From Leptothermofonsia sichuanensis E412 (GTDB taxonomy: Bacteria > Cyanobacteriota > Cyanobacteriia > Leptolyngbyales > Leptolyngbyaceae): a DNA stretch of 64,000 bases. The first letter of the stretch is position 1. Each line of letters starts with the position of its first letter. Under the pieces are notes generated by a model that saw nothing but the letters and a program-made list of their open reading frames with translations, searched no databases and was not told the origin of the DNA. A program made the translations under genes and the position numbers. This document shows, in pieces, positions 1 to 8,628 of the stretch. The DNA lies in assembly GCF_019891175.1 (NCBI RefSeq), contig NZ_CP072600.1, forward strand, positions 1,240,001 to 1,304,000. The letters run 5' to 3'.

Positions 1-2
1 AA

Positions 3-392
3 ACCATCACGGTGGACTGTGACCTGCCTGATCAAGCCGTCATGGTTGTTGCCGATCCCGATTTACTGGGTCAGGCAATCACGAACCTGACCGATAATGC
101 GATTAAATATTCGCCTCCCAGTAGCAGGGTGCAACTGCGGTTGATAACTCAGGGGCGTTGGGCCGTGGTTCAAGTGAATGATAATGGATCCGGTATTCCT
201 GCCGACGCATTGCCCTATATTTTCGATCGCTTTTATCGGGTCAATGCCACCCGATCGCATTCAGAAGGATTTGGGTTAGGGCTGGCGATCGCCCAACAAA
301 TTGCTCAGGCTCACGGCGGGCAGATCACCGTTCGGAGTGAACCTGGTAAAGGTTCCTGTTTTGAACTTGCCTTACCCCGTCAAACGCTCTAA
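3..392 (+). CDS. Sensor histidine kinase, C-terminal ATPase domain (5' end outside window)
   Basis: The window opens inside this gene; the frame is open from base 3 and stops at 392, so only about the last 129 residues are present. They form a HATPase_c domain with the N box (NLTDNAIKYSP), G1 box (DNGSGIP), F box (YIFDRFYR) and G2 box (GFGLGLAI), the ATP-binding module that phosphorylates the H-box histidine of a two-component sensor. The sensor and dimerisation parts are upstream and unseen, so the stimulus is unknown. It resembles the C-terminus of the complete kinase at 12677-14002, so the two are probably paralogues. A GTG at 12 could be mistaken for a start, but the open frame before it and the missing H box argue for truncation by the window edge. 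Confidence 0.9.
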   Translation, partial: TITVDCDLPDQAVMVVADPDLLGQAITNLTDNAIKYSPPSSRVQLRLITQGRWAVVQVNDNGSGIPADALPYIFDRFYRVNATRSHSEGFGLGLAIAQQIAQAHGGQITVRSEPGKGSCFELALPRQTL

Positions 393-1170
393 TCGATGCG
401 CGATCGCCATTTCACCCAAGAAGTTTCCCTCAGGTAGCTAGTAGCTTGTCAAGAAAGAATTGAGGGATAGAGTCGCTTAAGTTTGATGCGAGCATCTTCA
501 GTCGTAAATTGCCAATCAATGGTGCGAGATTGATCATTTCTGCGTTCTTCCCAAGCAGCAATTTCCCGTTTCAACGTATCTTGATCTGGGATGCGACGAT
601 CCAAGCACTGACGGGCTAAAACACTGAGTTCAATTTCTGCCATGTTAAGCCAACTGCCATGTTTTGGTGTGTAATGAATCTCTAATTTGTCTAGAATCCG
701 CTTGGCTTCTTGAGGTGCAAACGTCTCATACAAGGCAGATGGGTCATGAATATTGAGTTGGTCATGCACGATGGTAATCCATTCGGCATCGGGGTAACGC
801 ACATCCACCAGATATACTTTGCCGGGGTATAGATTTTACCCTCTAGATAAAGTAGAAATGAGGTAGACCGTTGAGTGTTGAGCACGGTGCCTCCCAATGA
901 TCCAACTGAGCTTTAGTGCCGAAGAGATTGAGCAACTACATTACGAACGCTTTCACCATCCACATCCGCGTGTGCAACAAAAAATGGAAGCGTTGTATCT
1001 CAAAAGTCAAGGATACTCGCATCAGGAAATTACCCGGTTGCTTCGGGTGACAAAACCAACGTTGTTGAGCTATCTGCGAGATTATGAAACTGGGGGGATC
1101 GGCAATCTCAAAGAATTGACCTTTTATCGACCCCAGAGTGAACTGAAACAACATCAACAGACTTTGGAAG

Positions 1171-2582
1171 GTAATTGCTCAACTCAGCGGGAATAGGGAT
1201 TGGTGAGGGTTTAAGGCCGCAGAAATGGACTCAAAAGCAGAAAGCCCTTGACGCTTACCCGTATTCACCACAGAACGAATATCGGCGAACAAATCTTTGC
1301 CCCACTCGGAGCGAAACCCATTGGTCACCTTGCGAAAAATCACACTCATCCGCAGCGCCTGTTCACTGGCATTATTGGTCGGCGCAATCGTTGTGTCTGC
1401 CAAAAATAGAAACAGATGCTCCCGCAAGTTTCGGTAGCGCGTTTGCAGCCGAATGCCATCGGCTTGAGTCGGACACAGGGCGAGTGCTTGGTCTAATTCT
1501 CGGTTGATCCGGCAGCGATATTGATATTGCGTCGAAGCAGACAATTGCTCCCAGCGTCGATGCCAAGCACAAGCGCGTAAGACTAACCGCTTCATCCGAG
1601 GCGAAAAGATCGTATCCCCGGCATCAATGCCATACTGACAATCGCGCAACTGATGGGCTAAGCAGACTTGCCAATCTGACGCAGGATGTTTCTTTTGAGC
1701 GCTGAACAAATCCGACACCCAAATCTCAGGACGATGCCCTGCCATCACGTGCTCAATCACCTCTGCCCCACGGGACGGGCGAATCACATGCAAGCAGACT
1801 TGAGCATTTTGAAACACCCATTCCCATACCGTCTTGCCTCTCAGCCGCGCACTGGTTTCATCGCTGCCGACCAGTCGGGAACTGCGTAAGCGCTGCACAA
1901 TCGCCGCAATCGATGGGTCTAATTGCGTTTTGACTCGTTGAAAGAGACTTGCCAAAGCACCTTCGGAAATCGCTAAATTGAACACCTCCGACATCAGTTG
2001 ACTCAGCCGCGCATAGCTGATTGCATGACCGTAGCGCAACGTCGTGACTAAGGCCGCCACCCCATCGCCGAAGGGACTGCCGGGTTCTAGTCCCACCGGA
2101 ACTGGAGCCAATTGAACTTCTCCACAACCCGGACAGGTGCAACCATACCGTTCCACTTGAGTCACAACCGGGCGAATCGGTGGAATCTCCACTTTTTCAT
2201 AGCGTTGCAGCAATTGCTGAAGGGTTCCAGACAGACTCACACCACAAGTTTTGCACCTGTTCACTTCGGCGCGGATAATTTGGTCGGGATTCGGAGTCAG
2301 CTTACGCCCACCACCACAGCGTCCCACACTCGCACTTCGATTTATCTCTTGGGAGCCAGAAGGCTCGCTAACTGCTGCTTTGAATCCTTGAGCAGGGGGT
2401 AAACTGGAATTCTTGGATGTCTTTTTCGGCTTCTTTTGTTGCAACTTTTGCAGCTCATCCCACAGTGTCTGGATCAGCCTGTCCTTATCAGAGTCTGTGA
2501 GTTGCTTGAGGTCTGGAAGCTCTTTCATGCCTTTAACTCTAGTGTTCTTTCTCGCCTTGTCAACCCCCAGTTGAGCAATTAC
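1171..2582 (-). mobile_element. IS66-type element E, copy 1 (inserted in B1)
   Basis: The termini are inverted repeats beginning GTAATTGCTCAACT. The flanking 8-bp direct repeat TTTGGAAG at 1163-1170 and 2583-2590 is present once at the corresponding place in B2 (24409-24416), so it is a genuine target duplication; 8 bp is characteristic of the IS66 family. Length is 1412 bp with a single transposase gene and no tnpA/tnpB-like accessory genes, as in the short single-gene IS66 group. Confidence 0.92.
1179..2528 (-). CDS. IS66-family transposase (element E1)
   Basis: About 449 residues from the ATG at 2528 (MKELPDLKQL). It has a coiled-coil-like N-terminus, a glycine-rich linker, a C4 zinc-ribbon (CKTCGVSL then CTCPGCGEV) and a DDE core with LVGSDETSARLRG (first Asp), WVSDLFSAQ (second Asp) and NNASEQALR (Glu). 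The frame is open further upstream into element B, but that part is not element-encoded. The TGA stop lies inside the left inverted repeat. This copy looks intact and could supply transposase to the broken copy E2. The C-terminal stretch differs from E2 by at least one residue (TTIAPTNN here, TTIPPTNN there). Confidence 0.93.
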   Translation of the reverse strand: MKELPDLKQLTDSDKDRLIQTLWDELQKLQQKKPKKTSKNSSLPPAQGFKAAVSEPSGSQEINRSASVGRCGGGRKLTPNPDQIIRAEVNRCKTCGVSLSGTLQQLLQRYEKVEIPPIRPVVTQVERYGCTCPGCGEVQLAPVPVGLEPGSPFGDGVAALVTTLRYGHAISYARLSQLMSEVFNLAISEGALASLFQRVKTQLDPSIAAIVQRLRSSRLVGSDETSARLRGKTVWEWVFQNAQVCLHVIRPSRGAEVIEHVMAGHRPEIWVSDLFSAQKKHPASDWQVCLAHQLRDCQYGIDAGDTIFSPRMKRLVLRACAWHRRWEQLSASTQYQYRCRINRELDQALALCPTQADGIRLQTRYRNLREHLFLFLADTTIAPTNNASEQALRMSVIFRKVTNGFRSEWGKDLFADIRSVVNTGKRQGLSAFESISAALNPHQSLFPLS

Positions 2583-5342
2583 TTTGGAAGCATACTTCCG
2601 GGCAAATCCTCCAAAGACCCTAGCGCAGGCTTGCGCCAAGATCGAAGAACTGACTGGTATTGTCCGTAGTCGGGAGCAAGTGAGGGTGTTTCTCAAATCG
2701 ATGGGGATGCGTTGTCGGCGAGTGGGGATGTTGCCCGCCAAAGCTGATGTAGAAGCGCAGGAGGAGTTCGTCAAAAAAAACTAGACCCACGACTGCAAGA
2801 GGCAAAAGCAGGTCAGAGAGCCGTCTTCTTTGTCGATGCTGCCCATTTTGTTCTGGGGGCCTACTTAGGGTTTTTGTGGTGCTTTGAACGCTTGTTTATC
2901 AAGTCGGGGGCAGGAAGGCAACGGTTCAATGTCTTAGGGGCCCTCAACGCCGTGACTCATGCGTTAATCACCGTCACCAATGAGACTTATATCAACGCTC
3001 AAAGTGTCTGTGAATTACTGCACAAACTGGCAGCTCTGGGATTAGACATTCCGATTACGCTTGTGTTGGATAACGCTCGGTATCAGAAGTGTGCGGTTGT
3101 GATGGAGTTGGCTCAATCATTGAACATTGAGTTGTTGTATCTAACGGTCTATTCTCCCAATCTCAACTTGATTGAGCGCTTGTGGAAGTTTGTCAAGAAG
3201 CAATGCTTATATTCGATTTATTATGCTGACTTCTCTGCATTTAAGGAGGCGATTACTGCTTGTCTCAACCAGTGTCATACGACGTATAAACCTGAGTTAG
3301 ATTCACTGTTAACCTTGCGTTTTCAGTCCTTTAAACAAGTAAAAACTATACCCTGACAAGGTATATTTCATTTGTTTGGCATAGTCTTGTTTGGTGCGCC
3401 GTTCAGTGACTTCTACATGCCGCCATCCAGCTAAGGGTTCAGAAATCATGAAGAGATTACAGACCCCATTGCGTTCATATTCATAGTCATAGCGCTTCGG
3501 TTGACCGGGTTGGGGGGGGAGGGGAACTTGCGTTTCGAGGACTAATTGTTTGCTGGTTTCATCGGTAATTGCTCAACTGGGGGTTGACAAGGCGAGAAAG
3601 AACACTAGAGTTAAAGGCATGAAAGAGCTTCCAGACCTCAAGCAACTCACAGACTCTGATAAGGACAGGCTGATCCAGACACTGTGGGATGAGCTGCAAA
3701 AGTTGCAACAAAAGAAGCCGAAAAAGACATCCAAGAATTCCAGTTTACCCCCTGCTCAAGGATTCAAAGCAGCAGTTAGCGAGCCTTCTGGCTCCCAAGA
3801 GATAAATCGAAGTGCGAGTGTGGGACGCTGTGGTGGTGGGCGTAAGCTGACTCCGAATCCCGACCAAATTATCCGCGCCGAAGTGAACAGGTGCAAAACT
3901 TGTGGTGTGAGTCTGTCTGGAACCCTTCAGCAATTGCTGCAACGCTATGAAAAAGTGGAGATTCCACCGATTCGCCCGGTTGTGACTCAAGTGGAACGGT
4001 ATGGTTGCACCTGTCCGGGTTGTGGAGAAGTTCAATTGGCTCCAGTTCCGGTGGGACTAGAACCCGGCAGTCCCTTCGGCGATGGGGTGGCGGCCTTAGT
4101 CACGACGTTGCGCTACGGTCATGCAATCAGCTATGCGCGGCTGAGTCAACTGATGTCGGAGGTGTTCAATTTAGCGATTTCCGAAGGTGCTTTGGCAAGT
4201 CTCTTTCAACGAGTCAAAACGCAATTAGACCCATCGATTGCGGCGATTGTGCAGCGCTTACGCAGTTCCCGACTGGTCGGCAGCGATGAAACCAGTGCGC
4301 GGCTGAGAGGCAAGACGGTATGGGAATGGGTGTTTCAAAATGCTCAAGTCTGCTTGCATGTGATTCGCCCGTCCCGTGGGGCAGAGGTGATTGAGCACGT
4401 GATGGCAGGGCATCGTCCTGAGATTTGGGTGTCGGATTTGTTCAGCGCTCAAAAGAAACATCCTGCGTCAGATTGGCAAGTCTGCTTAGCCCATCAGTTG
4501 CGCGATTGTCAGTATGGCATTGATGCCGGGGATACGATCTTTTCGCCTCGGATGAAGCGGTTAGTCTTACGCGCTTGTGCTTGGCATCGACGCTGGGAGC
4601 AATTGTCTGCTTCGACGCAATATCAATATCGCTGCCGGATCAACCGAGAATTAGACCAAGCACTCGCCCTGTGTCCGACTCAAGCCGATGGCATTCGGCT
4701 GGGTCGTGTTCTAGACTTGTTGTTTTAGGTTAGATAGCAAAACCAAACTCATAACGGTTAATAAATAGCCCAATCACAATGTCATGCATCAGAATGGACT
4801 TAGAAAAGCAAATAGTTTTGCGAGCTAATCGCTTCAAGCGCGTGCGTAAAGTCAAATGCTTACGCTCAATCTTCTGCGTGTTCTGTTTGCCAACGGTATG
4901 AAGACTTGGGTCAAGCTGCCGCTCATAGGTTCCCCAACCATCTGTGTAAAACTGCATAATTCCAAACGGTTCTAATAACGCTTTGAGTTGGAGGAATGCT
5001 TCATCTTGATGCGTCGCCAACACATAAGCTAATATTTTTCCACTGTGATGGTCAATTGCATGCCATAACCAACGTTGCTGGGCTTTAGACTGGACAAAAC
5101 TCCACATTTCATCGGCTTCTGCCTCTGTATCTTCCCCCTGGCAAAGCTTTACGATGCTTTGAGCGGGTTCCAACTCAGCCAGTTTGAGTTCATTCACGGC
5201 TTTGAGTTGACGATCTTTTTTTTTAATTCCTCAATCACCGTCGTTGGACTAATGTGAAGGACACGGGCAGTGTCTCGAATCCCACTCCCATTCATTGCCA
5301 TATCGCTGATTTGTTGCTTGACTTCAGGCAGATACCCTTGAT

Positions 5343-6507
5343 CTCAGTACAGGACAAAACTTGTCAATTGAGGCACACAGAGGGTTGAAAACTTAGGCGG
5401 GAAGGGGTTTCCTAGGAATAACAACAAACCAACGAAACCCCCATGCAACAGATTACCGAATTTCGCCAAGTTTTGCAGCCCCTCCTCGGTTGGCATGGTG
5501 CGCGGCTGGCATTTGTGGCTCAATTTCTGATCGCCCTGCTACGAACCCGTACGGTGAATCTGAGCGAATTGGCTGCTAGCTTTTGTGGTTCCGCCCAAAT
5601 TCCGTCGAACTACAAGCGTCTCCAGCGCTTCTTTAGCGACTTTGATCTCGATTATGCGGCGATTGCCCGTGCCGTGGTCTGCCTGATGGGGATCCCGCAG
5701 CCTTGGGTGCTCGCCATAGACCGCACCGAATGGAGCTTTGGCGGTAGCGTTTTCAACATTCTCACCCTGGGCATTTGCCATCAGGGTATTTCCTTTCCGG
5801 TGGTGTTTCTGATGCTGGACAACCGCGGCAATTCCAACACCCAAGAGCGCATCGATTTGCTCAACGAATTCTTCACGATTTTTGGCGAGGATGTCCGCCT
5901 GCGGTGCCTGACGAGCGACCGCGAATTTGTTGGGCGGGAGTGGATTGGCTATTTGCTCGAAGATGAGCCAATCCCGTTTCGGGGGCGGATTCGCGAAACT
6001 GAAACGCTCAGTGATGGCAGCAAAGCCCTGAATGGCCGCGTCCTCTTTGCCGATCTCAAAGCGGGTGAAACCAAGATTTTACGCAAACGCCGTCAAGTGT
6101 GGGGACATTGGGTGTATGTCGTTGGTCTGCGGCTTGACACCCAGGAATTACTGATTTTGGTCACCAACCATTCACCCCATTCAGCCCTCAAAGATTACGC
6201 CCTGCGGTGGAATTTAGAAACCCTGTTCGGTGCGTTCAAAACTCGGGGCTTCTGCCTCGAAGCGACCCATTTTATTGATGACTACCGAGTCCGCAAGCTC
6301 TTTGCGCTCCTCACATTGGCGTTATGTTGGGTGATGCGAACGGGGGTGTGGCGGCAGGCGCACAAAACGATTCAACTCAAGTCCCATGGGCGCAAAGCCC
6401 AGAGTCTATTCCGATATGGCTTAGATTACTTGCACAACCTACTCGTTAATCTTGACCATAAATTAGATGAGTTCTTGGACAATCTCAAACTTTTGTCCTG
6501 TACTTAG
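5343..6507 (+). mobile_element. IS4-type element D, copy 1 (inserted in C1)
   Basis: 1165 bp with inverted repeats CTCAGTACAGGACAAAA (left) and, inverted, CTAAGTACAGGACAAAA (right). It is flanked by the 9-bp direct repeat ACCCTTGAT (5334-5342 and 6508-6516), present once in the intact C2 copy. It is the innermost and therefore youngest element of the nest, and it is nearly identical to D2 (I noticed two single-base differences). Confidence 0.93.
5443..6507 (+). CDS. IS4-family transposase (element D1)
   Basis: 354 residues, start ATG at 5443. The DDE core is visible: LAIDRTEWSFG (first Asp), LTSDREFVGREW (second Asp) and the YREK signature YALRWNLETLFGAFKTRG (Tyr, Arg, Glu, Lys) that defines the IS4 family. 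The TAG stop is made by the last three bases of the element, so the whole right inverted repeat is coding. The protein matches the D2 protein; one of the two base differences noticed (GGG/GGA in a GRI codon) is silent and the other is just upstream of the start. Probably functional and able to move both copies. Confidence 0.95.
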   Translation: MQQITEFRQVLQPLLGWHGARLAFVAQFLIALLRTRTVNLSELAASFCGSAQIPSNYKRLQRFFSDFDLDYAAIARAVVCLMGIPQPWVLAIDRTEWSFGGSVFNILTLGICHQGISFPVVFLMLDNRGNSNTQERIDLLNEFFTIFGEDVRLRCLTSDREFVGREWIGYLLEDEPIPFRGRIRETETLSDGSKALNGRVLFADLKAGETKILRKRRQVWGHWVYVVGLRLDTQELLILVTNHSPHSALKDYALRWNLETLFGAFKTRGFCLEATHFIDDYRVRKLFALLTLALCWVMRTGVWRQAHKTIQLKSHGRKAQSLFRYGLDYLHNLLVNLDHKLDEFLDNLKLLSCT

Positions 6508-6638
6508 ACCCTTGATAGGTGTATTGCAAAATAAAGGTGCGCCGATGGCATCCTGAGTTTTGACAAAAGTAGCGCTGTTTGCCGTCTGGTGTTGTGCCGT
6601 GTTTGATCACCTCAATCCCATCACACACAGGGCAGTGA

Positions 6639-6674
6639 ATTGGTTCTAATACCATAATTGGTTCTAATACCATA
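6639..6674 (-). repeat. 18-bp tandem duplication in the IS1 transposase of C1
   Basis: The unit ATTGGTTCTAATACCATA occurs twice in a row here and once in copy C2. On the coding (minus) strand it adds six codons (MVLEPI) without changing frame. Confidence 0.9.
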
Positions 6675-7715
6675 ACTTGAGTTCCCGCAACTACTGACTT
6701 CTCCATCTAACCAGTTCTTCGTAAGGAAAACAACAAACCTAGAACATTACCACTTGCGGGAGCATCTGTTTCTATTTTTGGCAGACACAACGATTCCGCC
6801 GACCAATAATGCCAGTGAACAGGCGCTGCGGATGAGTGTGATTTTTCGCAAGGTGACCAATGGATTTCGCTCCGAGTGGGGCAAAGATTTGTTCGCCGAT
6901 ATTCGTTCTGTGGTGAATACGGGTAAGCGTCAAGGGCTTTCTGCTTTTGAGTCCATTTCTGCGGCCTTAAACCCTCACCAATCCCTATTCCCGCTGAGTT
7001 GAGCAATTACTTTCATCGAAACAAACGACTGGGTAGCGCGGGTCATAAGGGCGTGTATAAACGCTCAAAACATCTTCCATGTAGTAAACAAACTCGCCAT
7101 TGGACTTCGGCGGAATTACCCAGCATTCCTGCAACCAGGGTTTGAGTTCGTTTTTTTCAGCGTTTGCCGCACGGTTTCATGCGAAATGCTCTCTACATAT
7201 CCCAACTCAACCAGTTGGTCTGCTAACAGGCGAACGCTCCATTTCCCTTGTCCTTCAGGAGTCTCGGCACACGCCAGCGCAATCAAATGCGCTTCTTGTT
7301 CGCCATCGAGTAAGCGGGGCTTGGTTCGACTTGGAGTTTGACGCCCTAAGGCAGCCTCTAAACTCTGTGCAACAAAGCGTTGCCGGACTCGTTCAATCGT
7401 AGATACCCTAATATCGAGTGCATCACTGATATCTTGATCCCGCCAACCGCCGCCTTCCTGGTTGATGTCAGCTTTCAGCAAAATTCGAGCATGATTGAGT
7501 TTATAAACGGATGTTTTTCCGGTTGTTGTCAGACTTTCTAAAGTCTCCCGCTCTTCACAGCTAAGGGCTACGATGTATCTCTTTTGGGGCATGGTTGGTA
7601 AGAGGTATCTGCCTCTCCATTCTCCCCTAATCTATCCATCAAAACAAAGTTGACAGACTACTAGTAAAATAAGTTTAGAGACGCTTTGCTCTGCCCTTTG
7701 TGAGAGGACTCATCC

Positions 7716-8417
7716 ATGGTTACATCTCCGAAAAGTCCCCTGTCGCTGCCGCCTTTGGAAAATGGTGATCGCCTCACCCGTGCCGAGTTTGAGCAGCGCT
7801 ACCAGGCAATGCCACCGCACAAAAAAGCAGAATTGATTGAAGGCAGAGTATTTATGGCATCTCCCGTCCGGGCGAGAAAACACGGAAAACCCCATGCTGC
7901 GATTATGGGTTGGCTATTTACCTACTGGCAGGCAACCCCTGGTATCGAACTGATGGATAATCCTACTGTGCGCCTCGATAATGACAATGAGCCACAACCG
8001 GATGCCTGCCTGCGAATTGAGGAAGCAATCGGGGGGCAATCTCGCGTCACAGAAGATGACTACATTGAAGGTGCGCCAGAACTAATTGTCGAAATTGCTG
8101 CCAGCAGTGTGTCTTATGATCTGCATGACAAAAAGCAAGTCTATCGCCGTCATGGAGTGCAGGAGTATCTGGTGTGGCGAGTGCTGGATCAGGCTTTTGA
8201 TTGGTTTGTGTTGCAGGATGGAGCTTATATAGATCTGCCTGTTGATGCTGATGGAATTCTGCGCAGCCAGGTGTTTCCGGGGTTGTGGTTGGCGGTGAAT
8301 GATTTGTTGGCGGGTAACCTGGCTGAAGTAGTGGCGGTATCCCAACGGGGGCTGGAGTCTTCAAACTACCGATTGTTTCAACACTCCTTAAGCACAAAGT
8401 TGAATCAAGGGGCTTAA
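7716..8417 (+). CDS. Uma2-family (DUF820) putative endonuclease
   Basis: 233 residues, ATG at 7716. Features of the Uma2 PD-(D/E)xK nuclease-like fold: AELIEGRVF near residue 37, a PDACLRI strand near 97 (candidate acidic ligand), APELIVEIAASS near 120 and DKKQVYRRHGVQEYLVWRV near 142 (candidate Glu and Lys). This family is greatly expanded in cyanobacteria; its cellular function is unknown, although restriction-endonuclease-like folds and links to mobile DNA are established for it. It begins just 51 bp to the right of the end of element A, so its promoter may lie partly in or next to that element. Nothing suggests it is broken. Confidence 0.88.
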   Translation: MVTSPKSPLSLPPLENGDRLTRAEFEQRYQAMPPHKKAELIEGRVFMASPVRARKHGKPHAAIMGWLFTYWQATPGIELMDNPTVRLDNDNEPQPDACLRIEEAIGGQSRVTEDDYIEGAPELIVEIAASSVSYDLHDKKQVYRRHGVQEYLVWRVLDQAFDWFVLQDGAYIDLPVDADGILRSQVFPGLWLAVNDLLAGNLAEVVAVSQRGLESSNYRLFQHSLSTKLNQGA

Positions 8418-8628
8418 ACGGCGATCGCTCCAGGTTCGAGCACGATTCTCCACACATGACCAGGTACCTGTTATGTTCTGGTTATATTTCTCTGCCACAC
8501 TCTCTAGTGGTTCAACTGCCGTGAGGGAATGAATTTCCTGCCTTTATTCAGCACGGCTACATCCACAATCCTTTGAGAGCACGAGAACACTGTTGACCCT
8601 GAATCATTTCCAATGACGAGGACTCACA
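8418..8628. other. Spacer upstream of the TonB receptor gene
   Basis: A HIP1 octamer at the left edge and ordinary sequence otherwise. I looked for a Fur-type AT-rich palindrome upstream of the receptor gene and did not find a convincing one. A GAGGA ribosome-binding sequence ends about 8 bases before the GTG start at 8629. Confidence 0.5.

Larger units (their letters stand above)
897..3356 (+). pseudogene. IS630-family transposase of element B1, interrupted by E1
   Basis: The first reading frame (start 897) encodes an HTH region (YSHQEITRLLRVTKPTLLSY) and is cut after about 91 codons by element E1 (1171-2582). It resumes at 2591 and ends at an A8 slippery run near 2774-2781. A -1 slip there joins the DDE frame (RAVFFVDAAHFVLG, then LVLDNARYQKC and SPNLNLIERLWKF), which stops at 3356, seven bases before the end of the element. 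The sequence matches the intact copy at 24142-25181, so the only visible lesion is E1. Confidence 0.9.
815..3363 (+). mobile_element. IS630-type element B, copy 1 (inserted in A, carries E1)
   Basis: The ends are imperfect inverted repeats: TACTTTGCCGGGGTATAG at 815 and, inverted at the right end, TACCTTGTCAGGGTATAG. The flanking TA at 813-814 and 3364-3365 is the duplicated target, since joining the flanks across one TA restores the coding sequence of element A. Without E1 and its 8-bp duplication the element is 1129 bp, exactly the length of copy B2 without D2. Confidence 0.9.
4730..6706 (-). pseudogene. IS1-type transposase (InsA/InsB-like) of C1, interrupted by D1
   Basis: The first frame starts at 6706 (MEKSVVAGTQV), carries a tandem duplication of the hexapeptide MVLEPI and a zinc-finger pattern (CPVCDG, CQNSGC), and is cut by D1. 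The second half (5197 to 4730, NELKLAELEPAQS) is the DDE domain with EADEMWSFVQ, FYTDGWGTYERQ and an ERKHLTLRTRLKRL region typical of the IS1 InsB half. In the intact copy the frames are joined by -1 slippage on a nine-A run. Dead because of D1. Confidence 0.88.
4702..6751 (-). mobile_element. IS1-type element C, copy 1 (inserted in E2, carries D1, no target duplication)
   Basis: The ends are GGTCGTGTTCTAG on the left and, inverted, GGTAATGTTCTAG on the right, the GGT...ACC termini of IS1-type elements. Without D1 and its 9-bp duplication it matches copy C2 (858 bp) apart from an 18-bp in-frame duplication at about 6639-6674. Unlike C2 it has no flanking direct repeat: 16 bp of E2 sequence present in E1 are absent at the junction, pointing to an adjacent deletion or recombination between IS1 copies. 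Confidence 0.88.
3619..7002 (+). pseudogene. IS66-family transposase of element E2, interrupted by IS1-type C1
   Basis: The first part (ATG at 3619 to 4701) matches the E1 protein up to ADGIRL. The last part resumes at 6752 (LREHLFLFLADTT) and runs to 7002. Between them lies C1 and a net loss of 16 bp, so the two halves are no longer in register even if C1 were excised precisely. The zinc-ribbon and first two catalytic aspartates are in the left part, the glutamate region (NNASEQAL) in the right part. Non-functional. Confidence 0.9.
3565..7010 (+). mobile_element. IS66-type element E, copy 2 (inserted in A, carries C1 and D1)
   Basis: The termini match E1 in opposite orientation. The flanks carry the 8-bp direct repeat TTTCATCG at 3557-3564 and 7011-7018; one copy restores the reading frame of element A. 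Subtracting C1 (4702-6751) leaves 1396 bp, 16 bp less than E1. The missing bases are exactly those at the C1 junction. Confidence 0.92.
449..7592 (-). pseudogene. IS630-family transposase of element A, split by two insertions
   Basis: The N-terminal part (7592 down to about 7116) is a helix-turn-helix region. The middle (down to 7019 and again 3556-3366) carries VVCFDETSKQ, the first catalytic aspartate region of the DDE fold. The C-terminal part (812-449) carries HDQLNIHDPSAL and HGSWLNMAEIE, the second aspartate and the glutamate region. The pieces join exactly once the nested elements are removed (K-Q-M-K then Y-L-V-D-V). Within the N-terminal half the frame shifts by -1 at a run of seven A (minus strand, about 7153-7159); many IS630 elements use such a slippage site, so this may be normal expression rather than damage. 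As it stands the gene is dead because of the B1 and E2 insertions. Confidence 0.85.
438..7664 (-). mobile_element. IS630-type element A, host of a four-level nest of insertion sequences
   Basis: Terminal inverted repeats are visible at 438-452 (CTAGTAGCTTGTCAA) and, inverted, at 7650-7664 (CTAGTAGTCTGTCAA). The transposase runs on the minus strand and is recovered in three pieces (7592 to 7019, 3556 to 3366 and 812 to 449) separated by other elements. Removing element B1 (815-3363) and element E2 (3565-7010), with one copy of each target duplication, leaves about 1.1 kb, a normal length for IS630. IS630 elements insert at TA, which fits the termini. Boundaries are good to a few bases. Confidence 0.85.

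Noticed and set aside
1179-2774. A 531-residue transposase frame starting at 2774
   Set aside because: The first 82 codons lie in element B on the opposite strand; the element-encoded protein starts near 2528.
5443-6507. Assignment of element D to IS982 or IS5
   Set aside because: The YREK signature and the 9-bp duplication fit IS4 better.
438-7664. Composite transposon carrying cargo genes
   Set aside because: Everything between the outer ends is IS sequence; no cargo gene is present.
8418-8628. A Fur box upstream of the TonB receptor
   Set aside because: No sequence close to the GATAATGATAATCATTATC-type consensus was found, so iron regulation is not claimed from the DNA.
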